Assembly: GCF_008711325.1 (NCBI RefSeq)
Contig: NZ_VXDB01000001.1
Coordinates: 310,001 to 374,000, forward strand
Direction: 5' to 3'
Length of the DNA stretch: 64,000 nucleotides
From: Roseibium sediminis
GTDB lineage: Bacteria; Pseudomonadota; Alphaproteobacteria; Rhizobiales; Stappiaceae
In this document: piece after piece, positions 1 to 10,660 of the stretch
How positions within the stretch are numbered: position 1 is the stretch's first letter
How the letters are laid out: every line of letters begins with the position of its first letter
Translations under genes and position numbers: made by a program
The notes under the pieces: model-generated
The model's input: only the letters and a program-made list of their open reading frames with translations
Told to the model about the DNA's origin: nothing
The model's database searches: none

Positions 1-1586
<1,586 letters not shown>

Positions 1587-1667
1587 CAGACACCACAGGA
1601 AGCTCTCGGGCGCCAAAGCGCCCGATGGCAGCTCACCCGTGAAGCCAGGAAATTTGAGGAGGTCACC

Positions 1668-3098
1668 TTGGGCAAGGTCACCGGATTTATGGAAATCGAC
1701 CGGCAGGAACAAAAGTATCAGCCGGCATCCGATCGTATTCGTCACTTCCGCGAGTTCACCATTCCGCTGAACGACAGCGAAATTGAACGTCAGGCGGCGC
1801 GCTGCATGGATTGCGGCATCCCGTTCTGTCATGGCCCGACCGGTTGCCCGGTCAACAACCAGATCCCCGACTGGAACGATCTGGTCTATCAGGGCGACTG
1901 GGAACTGGCCGTGCAGAACCTGCATTCGACCAACAACTTCCCGGAATTCACCGGTCGTGTGTGCCCGGCGCCTTGCGAGGAAGCCTGCACACTCAACATC
2001 GAAGACATTCCGGTCAACATCAAGAGCGTCGAACAGGCGCTTGCCGACAAGGGCTTTGCCGAAGGCTGGATCGTTCCGCAACCAGCTCCGATCAAGACCG
2101 GCAAGACAGTTGCAATCATCGGCGCAGGTCCGGCCGGCATGGCAGCAGCACAACAGCTTGCCCGCGCCGGACACACGGTTCACGTCTATGAGCGCGAACC
2201 GAAGGCCGGCGGCCTGCTGCGCTATGGCATTCCCGACTTCAAGATGGAAAAGCACTATATCGACCGCCGCGTCGAGCAGCTTGAGGCAGAAGGCGTGACC
2301 TTCCACTACGGGGTGAATGTCGGCGTCAACGAATCGATGGAAGACCTTGCAGAGCGTCACGACGCGGTCATCCTGTGTGCGGGAGCCGAACGCCCTCGCG
2401 ACCCGGGTGTCTCCGGCATGGAGCTGGAAGGCTGCCATTGGGCGATGGATTATCTGGTTCAGCAGAACCGCCGCGTTGGCGGAGAACCGGCAACCAACGC
2501 TGCGCCGATCTGGGCTGGCGGCAAGCATGTCGTCGTCATCGGCGGCGGTGATACAGCCTCTGACTGCGTCGGAACAGCCTTCCGTCAGGGCGCGCTCTCT
2601 GTCACCCAGCTGGACATCCGCCCGATCCCGCCGATCAAGGAAGACAAGATGGCGGTCTGGCCCTACTGGCCGACGAAGTTCCGCACATCCTCCTCGCAGG
2701 CTGAAGGCGCAGAACGCGAGTTCTCCGCAGCAACGCTCGCCCTCGTGGGCGAAGAAGGCCGCGTGACAGGCGTCAAATGCGCCCGCGTTGATGAAAAGCG
2801 TATTCCGATCGAGGGCTCCGAGTTCATCCTGCGTGCGGATCTCGTCATGGCGGCCATCGGCTTTTCCGGTCCGCTGCTCGACACGTACATTGCCCAAAGC
2901 GGCAAAAAGCTGGAACTGGACGGACGCACCAACGTCAAGGCCAATACGAACGACTACAAGACCAGCATGGACAAGGTCTTTGCCGCAGGCGACGTGCGTC
3001 GTGGCCAGTCGCTCGTGGTTTGGGCGATCCGTGAAGGCCGTCAGGCAGCCCGTGCCGTGGATGAGTTCCTCACCGGCAAGAGCGATCTGCCTCGCTGA
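1668..3098 (+). CDS. gltD: Glutamate synthase small subunit
   Basis: 476-residue small (beta) subunit that passes electrons from NADPH through FAD and Fe-S clusters to GltB. The N-terminal Fe-S domain shows [16 protein letters not shown] and CPAPCEEAC. An FAD-binding [11 protein letters not shown] follows near residue 150, then an NADPH-binding GGGDTASDC near 290, and the C-terminal [16 protein letters not shown] typical of the family. The start is a TTG preceded at a 4-base distance by a strong ribosome site GAGGAGGT (1656-1663); the family's usual length supports it. It is transcribed with gltB and ends at a strong hairpin terminator. Confidence 0.97.
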   Translation: MGKVTGFMEIDRQEQKYQPASDRIRHFREFTIPLNDSEIERQAARCMDCGIPFCHGPTGCPVNNQIPDWNDLVYQGDWELAVQNLHSTNNFPEFTGRVCPAPCEEACTLNIEDIPVNIKSVEQALADKGFAEGWIVPQPAPIKTGKTVAIIGAGPAGMAAAQQLARAGHTVHVYEREPKAGGLLRYGIPDFKMEKHYIDRRVEQLEAEGVTFHYGVNVGVNESMEDLAERHDAVILCAGAERPRDPGVSGMELEGCHWAMDYLVQQNRRVGGEPATNAAPIWAGGKHVVVIGGGDTASDCVGTAFRQGALSVTQLDIRPIPPIKEDKMAVWPYWPTKFRTSSSQAEGAEREFSAATLALVGEEGRVTGVKCARVDEKRIPIEGSEFILRADLVMAAIGFSGPLLDTYIAQSGKKLELDGRTNVKANTNDYKTSMDKVFAAGDVRRGQSLVVWAIREGRQAARAVDEFLTGKSDLPR

Positions 3099-3128
3099 TC
3101 ACCACTTATCGAAAATGCACTAAACGAG

Positions 3129-3156
3129 GGCCGCCCCATAAAAAGGGCGGCCTTTT
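3129..3156 (+). terminator. Rho-independent terminator of gltBD
   Basis: Perfect 8-bp stem GGCCGCCC (3129-3136) / GGGCGGCC (3145-3152), 8-base A-rich loop, then TTTT. It sits 30 bp after the gltD stop and just before the convergent DUF459 gene. The A-rich loop gives no U-tract for the opposite strand, so it mainly serves gltBD. Confidence 0.85.
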
Positions 3157-3171
3157 CCATAGGAGCCCAGT

Positions 3172-4308
3172 TTATTGCAATTGGGTGTCGTCAACCCGCC
3201 CCGGAACTCTCGGCAGGTTTTCACCGCGAACAAGAAAGCCGTAGGTAGCACTGCCCTTGTCCGGATCCTGAATGCGGGCATCGCCGCCCAGAAGCTCGGC
3301 CTCCGGGGAGGTTGTTCGACCGGTCAGGACGATGAAGTTCGGGTCATCTTCGACGCCTTCAAACGCCAACCCGCCATATCCGCCGAGCAAGCGAAGCAGC
3401 TCACGCTCCACGAAGAAGGCAACCTTCTGGTTTCCGGCCCAGGTAAAACCAATCCTGTCGTCACTGCGCAGCTTGCGGCGTTTGCCGTCCACATCCGGAC
3501 CGTAGGAGGAATAGGTGCCCTGCTCTGACAGGAAAATGTCCCATATGTCGACGAACCGCGTCCGACGATCTTCAGCGGCCCGGCGAAACAGACTGTTGAG
3601 CTCCAGAAAATCATCATTCCGGTTCTTTGCACCGGTTGGCGGCAGGCTGACCCAGACAATCGGCAGGCGCTCCCGCCGAACCACCCGTACCAACCCCTGA
3701 ACCTTCTTCAGATAGGCGGACGACCAACCGTCATTCAAAAAAGCGACCGGAGGATCCCCCGGAAGGGATTCACCCCGATCCCGGCTTCCGAGCATGACGA
3801 CCACTGCCTCGACACTCGCACCGCGTGCCCGTGAAAGCACATCGGCTTCCCAGTTCGGCGCTTCCAGACCGGCCAGACCGCGGCGCTCGTGAATGAGCAT
3901 GTCAACCCGCACGGCAGGCTGATTGGCGAGGGAATGGCGAAGGCCTTCAGCGAGTCCCTTTGCCATTTCGTCGCCAACCACAAGGATGACGCCAGCATCC
4001 GGGTTCTTGGGCAACTCCTCGATTTTCGGCGCCGCCTGAACAGCCGCCGGAGCACGTTTGCGTGTCGTTCTCGGCGCCTGCTGTTTTTTGGGTTCCTTCT
4101 TGTTCTGAAACATCTTGAAGAAGGACTTGAACGGATTGAACCCCTCGGCCTGTGCCACTTGAAAGCTCTGCCCCATGCCCTCGGCGAGCACAGGTCTGCC
4201 CACAAAGGAGACGCCCAGCATCACCGCCAAGGCCCAGACAAGCAAAAGGTGACAGCCGATACGGCTGCCACCCCAAATTTTCTTTCCATCAAGGAAAGTT
4301 CTCAACAC
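3172..4308 (-). CDS. DUF459 / SGNH-fold periplasmic protein
   Basis: 378-residue exported protein of the DUF459 group (SGNH/GDSL-hydrolase fold). There is one hydrophobic signal/anchor segment at about residues 20-38, then a Lys/Arg/Pro-rich linker (about 60-100), then the SGNH-like domain (about 105-315). The canonical SGNH catalytic blocks are altered: block I reads VVGDEMAKG (residues 110-118, no serine after GD) and block III reads LGSRD (173-177) instead of G-x-N-D. Esterase activity is therefore doubtful and a binding or scaffolding role is possible. It lies 34 bp from the lytic transglycosylase gene on the same strand, so a role in the cell envelope is likely. Function is inferred only from family and neighbours. 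Confidence 0.8.
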   Translation of the reverse strand: MLRTFLDGKKIWGGSRIGCHLLLVWALAVMLGVSFVGRPVLAEGMGQSFQVAQAEGFNPFKSFFKMFQNKKEPKKQQAPRTTRKRAPAAVQAAPKIEELPKNPDAGVILVVGDEMAKGLAEGLRHSLANQPAVRVDMLIHERRGLAGLEAPNWEADVLSRARGASVEAVVVMLGSRDRGESLPGDPPVAFLNDGWSSAYLKKVQGLVRVVRRERLPIVWVSLPPTGAKNRNDDFLELNSLFRRAAEDRRTRFVDIWDIFLSEQGTYSSYGPDVDGKRRKLRSDDRIGFTWAGNQKVAFFVERELLRLLGGYGGLAFEGVEDDPNFIVLTGRTTSPEAELLGGDARIQDPDKGSATYGFLVRGENLPRVPGRVDDTQLQ

Positions 4309-4342
4309 GCCAACAACTCCGATCCGAATTCCTCGGACGAGT

Positions 4343-5590
4343 TTAGCTTCCCTGACGGATGCGCGCCAGCAAAACTACCGACGCATACCCATCGGGCACC
4401 ATGCCACGTGACACCTGATAGGCCCGAATGCCCTTGCGTGTCGCCGGACCGATCCGGCCATCTGCGCTACCAACGTTGAATCCCTTGCGGTTCAACGCAT
4501 TCTGCAATTCCGCAACTTCGCTGCGCTTGAGAGGCAGATGATCGCGCGACCAATCGCTGACCAGAGCACCGCCACCAATGATCCGGTCGGACAGATGTCC
4601 AACGGCCAGAGCATAGGCGGTCGCATTGTTGTAGCGCTTGATGACATAGAAATTCTTCAACATGAGGAACTTCGGGCCGTTCACGCCAGCTGGCAAAACC
4701 AGAATCGCCCGGTCTGACGCGCGCGGGAAGCCGCGTCCATTCACACGCCCGACACCACGCCGCTCCCACTCACCAAGGGTCATGGTGGTCTCGTCATCTG
4801 CGAGGCTGTAGTTAAAGTTGGACGGCAGGGCCACTTCATAACCCCACGTCTTGCCGGTCTCCCAGCCATGCTTCTTCAGATAGAAGGCTGTCGACGCGAG
4901 TGCGTCCGGAATGGTGGTCCAGATGTCGCGACGTCCGTCGCCATCAAAATCGACTGAATAGGCATTCCAGCTGGTCGGCATAAACTGGGTATGGCCCATT
5001 GCACCTGCCCAGGAGCCTTCCATGTCTTCAAAACGGACGTGCCCACCCTGAACGATGTAGAGCGCTTTCAAGAGCTCCTTGCGCCAGAATTCCTGGCGAC
5101 GCGGCGCGGCATAGGCGAGCGTTGCAAGAGCTTGCACCACATTGTGCTTGCCCATGAAGCTGCCGTAGTTGGTTTCCATGCCCCAGATCGCCAGCACCGC
5201 TTCGCGGTCAACGCCGTAGCGCGCTTCGATCGCGGTCAGTACGTCCCGGTATTCCACCAGCAGCTCCTTGCCGCGAGAAACGCGGGTGTCGGAGACGGCG
5301 CTATCGAGATATTCCCAGATCGGCTTGACGAATTCCGACTGCTTGTTCATCAGCCGCAACGTATCGTCGTCAGGCTTCATGCCGACAAAGACGCGATTGT
5401 AGACATCGGGCTTGATCCCGAAGGACTGGGCCGACGGCCAGAAATCGCGGAGGAACTGATTGAACCCGGCGTCCGCATGCGCCTGCACACCGGACACCAG
5501 AAAGAAACAGGAAAACAGACTCACCTTGAGGCGTGAGAACCACTTTTGACCGTCGAGACGCATGATTGGATCGATAACTCTAGACTTCAT
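4343..5590 (-). CDS. MltB-type lytic murein transglycosylase with PG-binding domain
   Basis: 415-residue peptidoglycan lytic transglycosylase (SLT_2 / MltB family). A hydrophobic signal peptide is followed by the catalytic domain (about residues 40-335) with the active-site glutamate E139 in WGMETNYGSF and the family motifs SWAGAMGHTQFMPTSW and DFDGDGRRDIW. A C-terminal PG_binding_1 domain (about 350-413) contains LQNALNRKGF and DGRIGPATRKGI. An upstream in-frame start would add 22 residues, but the ATG at 5590 has GGGAGG (5596-5601) five bases ahead and begins directly before the signal peptide. There is no lipobox, so it is probably periplasmic. It acts in cell-wall remodelling, possibly with the DUF459 protein downstream. 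Confidence 0.93.
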   Translation of the reverse strand: MKSRVIDPIMRLDGQKWFSRLKVSLFSCFFLVSGVQAHADAGFNQFLRDFWPSAQSFGIKPDVYNRVFVGMKPDDDTLRLMNKQSEFVKPIWEYLDSAVSDTRVSRGKELLVEYRDVLTAIEARYGVDREAVLAIWGMETNYGSFMGKHNVVQALATLAYAAPRRQEFWRKELLKALYIVQGGHVRFEDMEGSWAGAMGHTQFMPTSWNAYSVDFDGDGRRDIWTTIPDALASTAFYLKKHGWETGKTWGYEVALPSNFNYSLADDETTMTLGEWERRGVGRVNGRGFPRASDRAILVLPAGVNGPKFLMLKNFYVIKRYNNATAYALAVGHLSDRIIGGGALVSDWSRDHLPLKRSEVAELQNALNRKGFNVGSADGRIGPATRKGIRAYQVSRGMVPDGYASVVLLARIRQGS

Positions 5591-5676
5591 ACAGGCCTCC
5601 CGGTGCCCTGCTGCCGTGTCGTGCCCCCCAGCATTCTGGCCCCTTAAGGAAATCATCTAAAAGGGTAACCAAAGGC

Positions 5677-7134
5677 TTAATGTCTGAAGCGAACACCAGC
5701 CTCGATAGTGTTTTCCGTGTAGTCGCTGGCGTTATTGCTGCTGTCGAATCTTCTATGCGTATATTGTGTTGTAAGCGCGACATTGCGCGAGAGCGCGTAG
5801 GTCAAGCCCGCCTGCCCGGTCAAGGTCCGCTCTTCAATGTTGGCACCCTGATAGTCGCGCATCTGGTATCCGAGACCCAGCTCACCTGACAGACGATCGC
5901 TGAAACCATGCGCTATTCGAAGGTCACCGGAATAGAGGATGGAGCCACTCGCCCCGTCGATATCGGTCGTGTCAAACGAGGTTGCAAGACCTGCGGTGAC
6001 GGTTGTCAGACGGCTGGGAGACCAAACAAGAGATCCGTCGACGGTCAACCCGGCGATATCATCGAGCCGCTTGTCATCAAGATCCTCAATCCGGTAACCG
6101 GCACCGATTTCACCATTGAGTTTTGGACCGGACGCGATCGCAACACCGCCACGCAGCGCATAGCCCTTCGAGTTTCGATCTTCGCAAATCGAATCACTGC
6201 ACGTCTTGTCGAACCGCCGCCAAAGGAAGGAACCCTCGACAAACGGGGTTAGCACACTTCCCGTGTTGCCATTCAAACGCAGCCCGGCTGAATAGAGCGT
6301 GTTGTCCCGCGAACTGGAGTTTGACACCCCGCCATTGTCATCCGCCGTGTAGATGCTGCGATTGACACCGGCATTTGCGGTCACTGACACAAGACCGGCA
6401 TCGCGCGTTGCTCCCAGATCAAGCGAAACAGAATGAACATCATCGGTCCCGTTGGCACTTTCCGCGCTTGAGCTGTCTTCCTGCGAATAGGAATAGGCAA
6501 GTCCCGCTGTCACCGAGGTTCGGGTGGAAACATCCAGACGAAGACGGGCAGAGGCGGTCGCGTTGGTGTCGTCATTGTCAGACGAATCCGGATAACCGAC
6601 AAATGTACCGCGCAAGGCAAAGTCCAACTGGTGCCGCGACCAGTCGGACGTCGCAGTTATGTTTGGCGAGATCCGGTAAAGCTGCCCGGATTCGCCATTT
6701 GCGGACCTGGACTGATTGTCTGTCCAACCACCGGTGATCGTGAGTTCGGGAACAATGGTGAAGGTTCCGACCCTCAACCCTCGCGGAGCATCAAATGTGG
6801 TGTCGCCCGCATAGACGCCCTGATCAATGAGTGTTCCATTGCCGCCATTTCGGGACACTGCTGTTAGACGGTCGGAAAAAGGACGAGCTGCCGTTGCCCG
6901 GTTTCCAAGCCTCAGCCCCGTTGACCCGCGCTCTGCTGTTGCCGTGTTTGACCGCCCGAGAACGGATGTCTGGCCCGCACGCCCATCCGCTTGTTGAGGT
7001 GCCGGATCATCCAGAACCGGATCAACATCATTTTCAATCACGGCCCCACGCAGATCCAATCCCGCATCTTGCGCTTGTGCCAAAGCGCCAAGGCCGAGCC
7101 AGAAAGCAAGGAAATATTTGGGAAAGCTCGGCAT
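5677..7134 (-). CDS. Outer-membrane beta-barrel protein (BBP2-like)
   Basis: About 485 residues beginning with a signal peptide ending at ALAQA-QD. A variable linker (about 20-110) precedes a long run of alternating amphipathic strands. The strands are rich in Tyr, Ser, Thr, Asn and aromatic ends, such as SVTAGLAYSYSQE and LTGQAGLTYALSRN. The last residues are AGVRFRH, ending close to an outer-membrane barrel signature. This resembles the COG5338 / putative beta-barrel porin 2 group. Start chosen at the ATG at 7134 with AGGAC upstream; a TTG 18 codons earlier is possible but lies ahead of the signal peptide. In related genomes this family often sits beside kdsD and cell-wall genes, as here. 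Transport substrate unknown. Confidence 0.8.
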   Translation of the reverse strand: MPSFPKYFLAFWLGLGALAQAQDAGLDLRGAVIENDVDPVLDDPAPQQADGRAGQTSVLGRSNTATAERGSTGLRLGNRATAARPFSDRLTAVSRNGGNGTLIDQGVYAGDTTFDAPRGLRVGTFTIVPELTITGGWTDNQSRSANGESGQLYRISPNITATSDWSRHQLDFALRGTFVGYPDSSDNDDTNATASARLRLDVSTRTSVTAGLAYSYSQEDSSSAESANGTDDVHSVSLDLGATRDAGLVSVTANAGVNRSIYTADDNGGVSNSSSRDNTLYSAGLRLNGNTGSVLTPFVEGSFLWRRFDKTCSDSICEDRNSKGYALRGGVAIASGPKLNGEIGAGYRIEDLDDKRLDDIAGLTVDGSLVWSPSRLTTVTAGLATSFDTTDIDGASGSILYSGDLRIAHGFSDRLSGELGLGYQMRDYQGANIEERTLTGQAGLTYALSRNVALTTQYTHRRFDSSNNASDYTENTIEAGVRFRH

Positions 7135-7344
7135 TCCGGTCCTGAAGTGGGCAATGTAAAGGGTTCTTGGTGCCTTAATATCTCCCAAACTATAGTTAAT
7201 GGTTGGTTTCCAACCGTTGCAAATGGCGAAAAAGAAATAACGTATTCTGCCATTTATTAACTTCTGGGTCGCGGATCTTGCGGCTAACCAAAGACTACCT
7301 TATGGGTCTCAGATCAATTCGCGAAATCATAACAAGGCGCGTAC

Positions 7345-8358
7345 ATGGCTCAGTCCTCCAACACCAACAACGATACGGGATTTGATGACATGGACGCGAG
7401 AAGCCTCGTCTCCGCAGAACGAACCCTGGAAACCGAAATTGCGGGCTTGAGCGCCCTGCGCGCCGCATTAAAGAACGGTCTCGCGAAACCCTTTGCAGCG
7501 ACCGTACGGCTGATTAAGGAAAGCAAGGGCCGCGTGGTTGTTTCCGGCATTGGCAAGAGCGGCCATATCGGAACCAAACTGGCCGCGAGCATGGCGTCCA
7601 CCGGGACACCCGCCTTCTTTGTCCATGCCAGCGAAGCCAGCCATGGCGATCTGGGAATGATTACAGAGAACGATGTGGTCATCGCTCTTTCGTGGTCGGG
7701 CGAAACGCAGGAACTGGCTGGCATCGTCGCCTATACGCGCCGTTTCAAAGTCCCCTTGATCGCTCTTACATCTCAAAGTGACAGCACACTTGGCCGCGCG
7801 GCGGACATCGTGCTCTGCCTGCCCAAGGTTACCGAGGCCTGCCCGCATGGCCTGGCACCGACCACATCGGCGTTGGTCCAGCTGGCTCTGGGTGATGCAC
7901 TTTGTGTTGCCCTTCTGGAAAGCCGGGGCTTCTCCGCTCAGGACTTTCGTGTATTCCACCCCGGCGGCAAGCTGGGCGCAAGTCTTTCGACCGCTCGTGA
8001 CATCATGCACAAGGAGGCTTCCCTCCCTCTGGTGGGCATGTCGACGCTCATGCGTGAAGGCATCGTCCTCATGACCCAAAAGGGTTTTGGCGTCCTTGGT
8101 GTGCAAGGCCCTATGGGAGAACTCGTCGGCATCATCACCGATGGCGATCTTCGGCGCCATATCAGCACCGACTTCCTGGATGCCCCGGCCTCGAAAATCA
8201 TGACCAAGAACCCGAAAACAGTTCATCCGGACATGATGGCGGCATCAATCCTCGAGTTGCTCAACAGCGCTGCAATCACTTCGGCCTTCGTTGTCGAAAA
8301 TGGCAAGCCGGTTGGCATCGTGCACCTGCACGACCTGCTCCGGATCGGGGCCGCGTAA
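7345..8358 (+). CDS. kdsD: KpsF/GutQ-type arabinose-5-phosphate isomerase
   Basis: 337-residue D-arabinose-5-phosphate isomerase (ribulose 5-phosphate to arabinose 5-phosphate), the first step toward KDO for lipopolysaccharide. Domains are an N-terminal SIS sugar-isomerase domain (about residues 45-185) with GIGKSGHIG (68-76) and SHGDLGM (99-105), then two CBS domains (about 210-335, with GIITDGDLRRH and a final GIVHLHDLL). Length and order match the family. It is divergent from the beta-barrel gene across a 210-bp region. The KDO-specific isoenzyme is the default reading for a chromosomal single copy; a capsule-specific KpsF cannot be excluded. Confidence 0.93.
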   Translation: MAQSSNTNNDTGFDDMDARSLVSAERTLETEIAGLSALRAALKNGLAKPFAATVRLIKESKGRVVVSGIGKSGHIGTKLAASMASTGTPAFFVHASEASHGDLGMITENDVVIALSWSGETQELAGIVAYTRRFKVPLIALTSQSDSTLGRAADIVLCLPKVTEACPHGLAPTTSALVQLALGDALCVALLESRGFSAQDFRVFHPGGKLGASLSTARDIMHKEASLPLVGMSTLMREGIVLMTQKGFGVLGVQGPMGELVGIITDGDLRRHISTDFLDAPASKIMTKNPKTVHPDMMAASILELLNSAAITSAFVVENGKPVGIVHLHDLLRIGAA

Positions 8359-8383
8359 AAAAAAGCGCGCTAAAGATTGGAAT

Positions 8384-8408
8384 TAATCGAGTTTCTGGCC
8401 ATCGATTA
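8384..8408. repeat. 7-bp inverted repeat upstream of the stator operon
   Basis: Perfect TAATCGA (8384-8390) / TCGATTA (8402-8408) with an 11-base spacer, 78 bp before the motA-like start. It may be a regulator site or a weak hairpin. No matching U-tract follows, so I do not call it a terminator. Confidence 0.4.
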
Positions 8409-8486
8409 GGATTTGATTAGCCTAGTTCTACTTAAATTGCACACAGATGAGTAACGGGCTCTGTGCCCCTCAATTCGGTGTGTTTG

Positions 8487-9254
8487 ATGGATCTCGCGAC
8501 CCTAATTGGTATCGTAGGCGCGTTCGGCATTGTCGCAGCAGCTATCGTCATGGGCGGGAGCTTCAATCAGTTTGTTGACATTCCATCCGTGCTGATCGTG
8601 TTCGGGGGCGGCTTGGCTGCCACCCTGATCCGCTTCCAGCTTAATGACATTGCGACAGCGTTCATTACGGGTTTCAAGGTCGCCTTTGCCGGCAAGGGCC
8701 CGTCGCCGCGAGATCTCATTGAGGAAATCACCAATCTTGGAGAGATCGTCCGCAAGTCCGGTCCGCTGGGTCTGGAGAATGTCGATATTTCCGATCCCAC
8801 TCTGGCAAAAGGCGTCCAGTACATCGCCGACGGCTATGAACTGGACTTCATCAAAGATTCAATGGAACGCGAACGCGACCTCAACCTGACGCGCCTCTCC
8901 GAAGGCAAGCGGGTCATGAAGGCGCTCGGGGATTCTGCTCCGGCATTCGGCATGATCGGGACGCTCGTCGGTCTGGTGCAGATGCTTGCAAACATGGACG
9001 ACCCGTCCGCAATTGGCCCGTCCATGGCGATCGCGCTTCTTACGACCCTGTATGGTGCGCTTATCTCCAACGTGGTCTGTCTTCCGTTGGTGGACAAGCT
9101 CGACGCCAAATTTGACTCCGACGAGCTGAGTCAGACCCTGATCATTGACGGTGTATTGCAGATCCGCGAATCGAAAAGCCCTGCCTTGATCAAGGAAATG
9201 CTGATCGCATACCTGCCGGAAAAAGCCCGGGCAGAGTTTGCCGAAGCGGCATAG
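8487..9254 (+). CDS. motA: Flagellar stator protein, MotA/PomA family
   Basis: 255-residue inner-membrane stator subunit. Four hydrophobic segments lie at about residues 5-25, 30-50, 150-170 and 180-205, with the cytoplasmic loop between segments 2 and 3. The N-terminus DLATLIGIVGAFGIVAAAI and the segment PAFGMIGTLVGLVQML are close to sodium-type PomA proteins rather than to the longer proton-type MotA. The ATG at 8487 is preferred over an upstream GTG because it starts directly at the first membrane segment, as in PomA. The motB-like partner follows 20 bp downstream. Together they form the ion-driven stator of the flagellar motor. Confidence 0.9.
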   Translation: MDLATLIGIVGAFGIVAAAIVMGGSFNQFVDIPSVLIVFGGGLAATLIRFQLNDIATAFITGFKVAFAGKGPSPRDLIEEITNLGEIVRKSGPLGLENVDISDPTLAKGVQYIADGYELDFIKDSMERERDLNLTRLSEGKRVMKALGDSAPAFGMIGTLVGLVQMLANMDDPSAIGPSMAIALLTTLYGALISNVVCLPLVDKLDAKFDSDELSQTLIIDGVLQIRESKSPALIKEMLIAYLPEKARAEFAEAA

Positions 9255-9274
9255 CAGCATAAGAGGCATCTGAG

Positions 9275-10129
9275 GTGGCAAAAAAGAAACCCCAAGGCGG
9301 CGGCGGCGCTCCGGAATGGCTGGTGACATTCGCCGACCTCATGTCCCTGCTCGTGTGTTTCTTCGTTCTGATCATCTCCTTTTCCATTCAGGACAAGCAG
9401 AAAATGCAGGTCGTCGCTGGCTCCATGAAGGACGCATTTGGGGTGACCGACAGTTCACGAAAAGTCGGTGTGATTGAAGTCCAAGGCATTCCAATCCGCG
9501 ACTACATGAAGGACATCAGCCAAGTCGAACAGGACCTTGATTCCGATTTTTCCGAAGAAAGTCACGACCGCAAGCGCAAGCAGGGCCCTGAAGCCAATAC
9601 CCATGAAACCATGGAAGCGGATATCGAGCGCCCGCGCCAGTTCGCAACAGCAGCTGCTTCCCTGCGCCAAGCTTGGCAGGAGATGCCGGAGATCAACGAG
9701 ATTTCCAACAACATCATCCTGGAAGAAAGCGAAGAGGGGCTGAACATCATGCTTGTCGATCAGGATGGTCGTTCGATGTTCCGCGAAGGCTCCAAATATC
9801 CGTACGAGACAACACGCCGCCTTCTGGCAAAGATGGCCCCCGTGCTCGCACAAATGCCAAATCGGGTGGAAATCACCGGCCATACGACGGCAGGCGGGCG
9901 AACTGTCGACCCGTCTTATTCGGGATGGGACCTATCATCTGAGCGCGCAAACGTTGCGCGACAAATCCTTGCAGAATATGGCATGCCTGCCGACCAATTT
10001 TACGCAGTGATCGGAAAGTCGGACACCGAACCGCTCTTTCCAAACGATCCGTATCTGGCCTCTAACCGCCGTGTGGAAATCCTGCTGAAGGCAGAAGCTC
10101 CACCTGTTCCGCCGGATCACAAGCCATAA
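9275..10129 (+). CDS. motB: Flagellar stator protein, MotB/PomB family
   Basis: 284-residue partner of the upstream stator gene. After a short basic N-terminus there is one membrane helix with the ion-carrying aspartate D21 in TFADLMSLLVCFFVLIISFS, a sequence very like PomB. A plug/linker region follows (about 45-150), then a C-terminal OmpA-like peptidoglycan-binding domain (about 160-278) with EITGHT, LSSERANVARQIL and NRRVEILL. The start is GTG with AAGAGG (9261-9266) upstream. It ends at a strong hairpin shared with the convergent nfeD-like gene. Confidence 0.92.
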   Translation: MAKKKPQGGGGAPEWLVTFADLMSLLVCFFVLIISFSIQDKQKMQVVAGSMKDAFGVTDSSRKVGVIEVQGIPIRDYMKDISQVEQDLDSDFSEESHDRKRKQGPEANTHETMEADIERPRQFATAAASLRQAWQEMPEINEISNNIILEESEEGLNIMLVDQDGRSMFREGSKYPYETTRRLLAKMAPVLAQMPNRVEITGHTTAGGRTVDPSYSGWDLSSERANVARQILAEYGMPADQFYAVIGKSDTEPLFPNDPYLASNRRVEILLKAEAPPVPPDHKP

Positions 10130-10140
10130 GCAAATCCAAA

Positions 10141-10177
10141 AACGCCCGCGTCAGACAAATCTGACACGGGCGTTTTG
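10141..10177 (+). terminator. Terminator between motB and the nfeD-like gene
   Basis: 15-base arms (10141-10155 and 10160-10174) pair with one C-A mismatch around a CAAA loop; a T-rich run follows. Because both flanking genes converge here it probably works for motB and may also act in the reverse direction. Confidence 0.85.
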
Positions 10178-10204
10178 CTTTTCATCCGAGGCTGTCAGGT
10201 CCGG

Positions 10205-10660
10205 TCAGTCGACATTCGCCGCTTCGACAACCAGCTTTGCCCCCTGAACACTGGTGATTTTCACCTGCGTTCCGGCCGGGAGGTCCGGTCCGGTCAAACG
10301 CCAGATTGTGTCATCAATCGACAACCGCCCATCCCCATGTTCGATCGGGTCTGCAAGAACAAACTGACGGCCCACATAACGGCTACCGCGAACATTGAGG
10401 TTTGGATCACCGGATGTCGTGTCTTGACCGGCCATGAACTTGCGCCCCACCAGCAGACTGGCAAGGGACAGGACCATGAAGATCGCCAAATTGGCCTGCC
10501 AACCGAAATCCGTGAAGAAGGCCAGCGTTCCGACCAGGACCGCGGAAATCGCGAACCACAGGAAAAACGTGCTTGGCACCAGGATTTCAAGCCCGAGAAG
10601 CACGAGACCCAGGATCCACCAGTTCCAGGGCCCCAGCTCCTCAATCAGACGCATGATCAT
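10205..10660 (-). CDS. NfeD-family membrane protein
   Basis: 151-residue short NfeD protein. It has membrane segments at about residues 10-30, 33-50 and 52-72, and a C-terminal OB-fold-like NfeD domain (about 85-150) with [25 protein letters not shown]. The ATG overlaps the stop of the SPFH gene (ATGA, 10657-10660), so the two are translationally coupled, like ybbJ-ybbK (qmcA) in E. coli. NfeD proteins pair with stomatin-like proteins in membrane-domain organisation; a precise role is not established. Confidence 0.9.
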   Translation of the reverse strand: MIMRLIEELGPWNWWILGLVLLGLEILVPSTFFLWFAISAVLVGTLAFFTDFGWQANLAIFMVLSLASLLVGRKFMAGQDTTSGDPNLNVRGSRYVGRQFVLADPIEHGDGRLSIDDTIWRLTGPDLPAGTQVKITSVQGAKLVVEAANVD

